Positions 60,870 through 64,000 of a stretch of DNA of 64,000 nt are shown here, one piece after another (the stretch's first letter is position 1; each line of letters starts with the position of its first letter). The position numbers and the translations under genes were made by a program. The notes under the pieces were generated by a model. The model had not been told where the DNA came from. It did not search any database and was given only the letters and a program-made list of their open reading frames with translations. This DNA is from Agrocybe praecox (taxonomy: Eukaryota > Basidiomycota > Agaricomycetes > Agaricales > Agrocybaceae): NCBI GenBank assembly GCA_964017145.1, contig OZ024846.1, forward strand, positions 3,472,001 through 3,536,000, in the 5' to 3' direction.

Positions 60870-62110
60870 ATTTCCTTCTTACCCCAATTTCCAAGATACC
60901 CCTGGCGGACGATCGTTGAAGAATAAAGATATCCCAGAAGGTGGTGCTAAGGGCACAATCTTACCATTGTTAGTCGTATTTCTCTTTTTTGTTGAGTTTG
61001 GCGCATCTGATATTCCAACAATAGGCTTGGGGCGAGTCCAAGGCGCTGCTTTGAGTAATATGTTGATGTATGATTGGTTTTCTCGTGAATTTCTCAGCAC
61101 GTATGCTGACTGTACTGTCTTCCTCCTTTTTTTAATTCTAAAAAAAGGCCATCATCAACCTTTTCATTCCTTGAAGTACTCCTGGAATTAAGAAACCTCT
61201 TGTCGACCTTTACGGGAAGCCTGAACTGCTGTTCTTTGGTCCCGATGAAGGCACAGCAGATATGATGGACTGGGCAGCTTGTGAGCGAACATGCACTTGA
61301 TATAATTCCCATTCACTGATATATGTGCTATAGTGCACACTCGCTTGCGCGGTGGTGACATGTGGTGGAAGTCGTTCACTGCAGGAAAGAGTGCAGCCAC
61401 TCTTGGTGGTGTTCCACACGACACCTATGGTATTACTTCGGTGTCGATCAGACAGTATGTCCCTGGGTTCTATAAGCAGCTTGGCTTGGGGGGAGAACGA
61501 TATTACAAATGTGCAAACTGGAGGTCCGCATGGTGATCTTGGTTCCGGTACATGAATTTGATTTAATGTCTCTTTCGAGGTCGGCGATTGATCATTACTT
61601 TTTCTGCAGACGAAATATTACTTTCATCAGATAAGACAGTAGCTGTTATTGATGGAAGCGGTGTCCTCGCAGACCCTGTTGAACTTGACCGTGCTGAGCT
61701 CATCCGACTTGCGAAGCTTTTTGTGCCTGTGGCTCATTTCGATACTTCCAAGTTGAGCAAGGACGGTTATCTTGGCAAGGTTGAAGATCAAGATGTGAAG
61801 CTACCTTGTTCGTTATTCACTTTTTTCCTGCATTGTTAAGTCCTTTCTGACCTTCTTTCGATAGCTGGAGAAGTCGTTCCAGATAGGCCGGACTTCAGAA
61901 ACAGCGCTCATCTGAGGTTCAAGGCAGATCTCTTTGTGCCTTGTGGTGGACGGTAAGTTGAGGTTGCTCGCTCTAGGAATGTAATACTCAGCTGTTTATC
62001 TGGCAGACCTGAAGAGAGCACTCACGTCTGCAGGGCACCAAGACAAGGACCGCTATCTCCGACGAGCTTTGGAAATGGGATGGCTTGCGGACATATACAT
62101 TATTAAATAA
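60870..62110 (+). pseudogene. Fragment of NAD-specific glutamate dehydrogenase (GDH2-type)
   Basis: Matches the C-terminal catalytic part of the large fungal NAD-dependent glutamate dehydrogenase: LKNKDIPEGGAKGTIL (60915-60962), KKPLVDLYGKPELLFFG then PDEGTADMMDWAA (61190-61278), WWKSFTAGKSAATLGGVPHDTYG (61370-61433), QTGGPHGDLGS, then KTVAVIDGSGVL and AELIRLAKLFVPV (61636-61735), GEVVPDRPDFRNSAHLRFKADL then FVPCGGR (61868-61950). GT..AG introns remain. Only about 300 of roughly 1000 residues are present. A run of six G near 61489 shifts the frame, and the segment between LKNKDIPEGG and KKPLVDLYG is degraded. The enzyme normally deaminates glutamate to 2-oxoglutarate. This copy cannot. Confidence 0.8.
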
Positions 62111-62860
62111 GCACCCAACCCCCTGTTGTCCGCTTTTTCTCAATGAAGGTGTACTGGACGTCTGTCTTGTTCTAATAAAACCTTGTACCCGATGCAGAAA
62201 GAATATTGTCGTTTATGTTTTCCAATTGAAATAAGAGCAAATAGAAGTGATTGTACTGTTATGGCAAGGGTGGAATTGTTTCCTTAGTGACAAACAGCAT
62301 GGGCCAGATAGATCCGGCCAGTGGCAATTCCCGTGTTTGCAAAAAGGGCCATCCAATTCTACTACCAACCTACTAGGACTTGCTCATTCGTTACAAACAA
62401 GGGCCATCCAATCCTACTAGGACTTGCTCATTCGCTAGTCTCAGACACCAGCCTCGGCATTTATTATTGTCGCCATCATTCCCGACGACGACGACGGACC
62501 CTTACTTATTGTGCTTATCTGTCCCGCAACCGCTGTTCGTCTGGTACTTATACCCCTTCCACGACCCTTTATCCTGACAAAAGATCACTTGTTCTTTTCC
62601 CCGCGACACCTTTGGATCCACCTTAATCAGCTTTAGGAAACCACAATTTCAAGAGAAGAAGTTATCAATCCTTTTTTTAAACAATGTCATATCCTCCCTT
62701 ATCATCAACATCTTTGACACCGTTGCGTCCCACATAGAGCAGCTACACTGTATTGTATGGTACTGTTGAATGGGTACATACAGTGTACTGTATGATACTA
62801 GCCCAGTGGGCCCATTGGGCTCCTCCCGCAATGTATTACCGTATTGGGCAAGTGCCACTG
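62111..62860. other. Intergenic DNA with a short direct repeat
   Basis: GGGCCATCCAAT.CTACTA and CTAGGACTTGCTCATTCG occur twice (about 62346-62393 and 62401-62436). No gene is supported. The minus-strand frame to 62649 is the out-of-gene end of the minisatellite frame. Confidence 0.5.
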
Positions 62861-62939
62861 GCGGGCAGGGGTAGGTAGTGGGAGGATATTGGGCAGGGTA
62901 GGGGGGCTTGGGTGGGTGCTTGGGTGGGGTAATAGGGTG

Positions 62940-63430
62940 GTGGGTGTGCAGGATGCACTCGGGTGGGATATCGGGTAGGGTATTGGGATGGGATCTGCAG
63001 GGTACACTCAGGTGGGCACTGGAATGGGATCCAGCAGGTATTGGGTGGGCACTGGAATGGGAATGGGTGGGCATTGGAATGGGAATGGGTGGGTATTGGA
63101 ATGGGATCTGGGTGGGCATTGGAATGGGATCTGGGTGGGTATTGAAATGGGATCTGGGTGGGCACTGGAATGGGATTGGGTGGGCACTGGAACGGGATCT
63201 GGGTGGGTATTGGAATGGGATCTGGGTGGGCACTGGAATGGGATCCAGCGGATATTGGGTGGGCACTGGAATGGGATTGGGTGGGTATTGTAATGGGATC
63301 TGGGTGGGCATTGGAATGGGATCCAGTGGGTATTGGGTGGGCACTGGAATGGGATCCGGCGGATATTGGGTGGGCATTGGAATGGGATTTGGAGGGTGCA
63401 CTCAGAAGGGTACTGGGTGGGCACTGGGTT
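62940..63430. repeat. Minisatellite, TGGGTGGGCACTGGAATGGGATC-type
   Basis: Short variants of GGGTGGGYAYTGGAATGGGA with optional CCAGCGGATATTGGGTGGG inserts, mostly 18-40 bp per unit, are strongly G-biased on the plus strand. All reading frames stay open because stops are absent from the unit, giving repetitive Gly/Trp or Pro/Gln/Ile frames. I do not treat any of them as genes. Confidence 0.85.
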
Positions 63431-63734
63431 GGTAGTGGATCTTAGCAGGTGGGTAAAGTAGATTAATTAAGCAGGTATGTAGGGTGTGTAGATTCATTGG
63501 GTATGTAGGGTATGTATATTCAATGGGTTTGTAGACCAGCACCCACACTCCTGCACTGCCACACTGCCGCACTTCCGCACCTCCGCAATTATCAACGTGC
63601 GGGTCTTCCGCACAAGACAAGCCCAAAAATGAGGGGATTGGTTGAGAATTGACTGAGTTACAAGTCAATTCACGCAGAAACACAATTGAACGTAGATCTG
63701 CAATTCTTTATTATTTAAGATAATTTTGGAGTTG

Positions 63735-64000
63735 TTTAAAAGCCCAATTTCTCAACCTGTGCATGTCCTCAATACTATGCAAGTCCCGCAACCTGTGCAG
63801 GTCCCACAACCTGTGCAAGTCCCGCAACTCATGCAGGTCCCTCAATCTATACAAGTCCCACAGCCTGTGCAGGTTCCTCAACCTCCTCAACTTGTGCAGG
63901 TCCCTCAACCTATGCAAGTCCCGCAACCTGTGCGGATACTTCAACTCCCTCAACCTAGGTAAGTCCCGCAACCTGTGCATGTCCCTCAACCAATGCAAGT
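63735..64000. repeat. Minisatellite, 18-bp CCTGTGCAGGTCCCGCAA units
   Basis: About 14 units of CCTGTGCARGTCCCNCAA, with 9-bp half-unit variation, run to the window edge. Plus-strand translation is PQPVQV repeats and minus-strand is LHRLRD repeats. The array may extend beyond the window. Confidence 0.8.

Noticed and set aside
62649..63401. 250-codon minus-strand Pro/Gln/Ile-rich frame and matching plus-strand Gly/Trp frames
   Set aside because: Stop-free because of the minisatellite unit. No start context, introns or non-repetitive domain supports a gene.
1..64000. tRNA or rRNA genes
   Set aside because: I scanned for TTCRANNC T-loops in a cloverleaf context and for conserved rRNA blocks and found nothing convincing. 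A tRNAscan run would be decisive.

Overview
The window reads as nuclear DNA of a filamentous basidiomycete, most likely an agaricomycete. Genes are broken by many short introns (about 45-120 bp, GT..AG). The families present are ones that expand in mushrooms: NACHT STAND ATPases, F-box and BTB proteins, orphan kinases, GT61-type glycosyltransferases, and Helitrons with an N-terminal DUF6570-like part. I saw no rRNA, convincing tRNA or CRISPR.

Layout. 1-1420 is the 3' half of a NACHT protein cut by the window edge. From about 1.85 to 39 kb the region is a segmentally duplicated gene cluster. Non-coding repeat blocks (R1: 1.85-5.45, 12.84-15.5 and 25.99-27.95 kb) and decayed copies of an amino-acid permease-like gene (5.9-8.4, 15.5-16.6, 24.4-25.6 and 33.3-35.9 kb, minus strand) alternate with active-looking genes. 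Three of those genes (9073-12644, 19308-23962, 28774-31280) share one N-terminal module of about 455-475 residues. By my exon reading each continues in frame into a different C-terminal domain: a SAM methyltransferase, a NACHT ATPase, and a double-stranded RNA-binding domain. A BTB remnant and a complete NACHT gene (36104-39017) close the cluster.

39-53 kb holds small, mostly unrecognised intron-rich genes, two divergent kinase-like genes, an F-box protein and a local duplication. One kinase intron carries a 3.06-kb foldback transposon. 53.5-59.4 kb is a Helitron Rep/helicase gene broken by one stop codon and two solo LTRs with clean 5-bp target duplications. Immediately 3' lie damaged pieces of a GT61-type glycosyltransferase and of NAD-specific glutamate dehydrogenase. 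The window ends in two minisatellites.

Mobile DNA: a 571-bp MITE (4754-5324), a 1674-bp foldback with 12 iterons per arm (16652-18325), a 3058-bp foldback (42720-45777), two solo LTRs and the Helitron. The main biological point is the shared N-terminal module with interchangeable C-terminal modules, in the style of fungal NLR repertoires. All exon models are hand-derived from splice motifs and reading phase, and all functions are inferred from motif recognition without database search.
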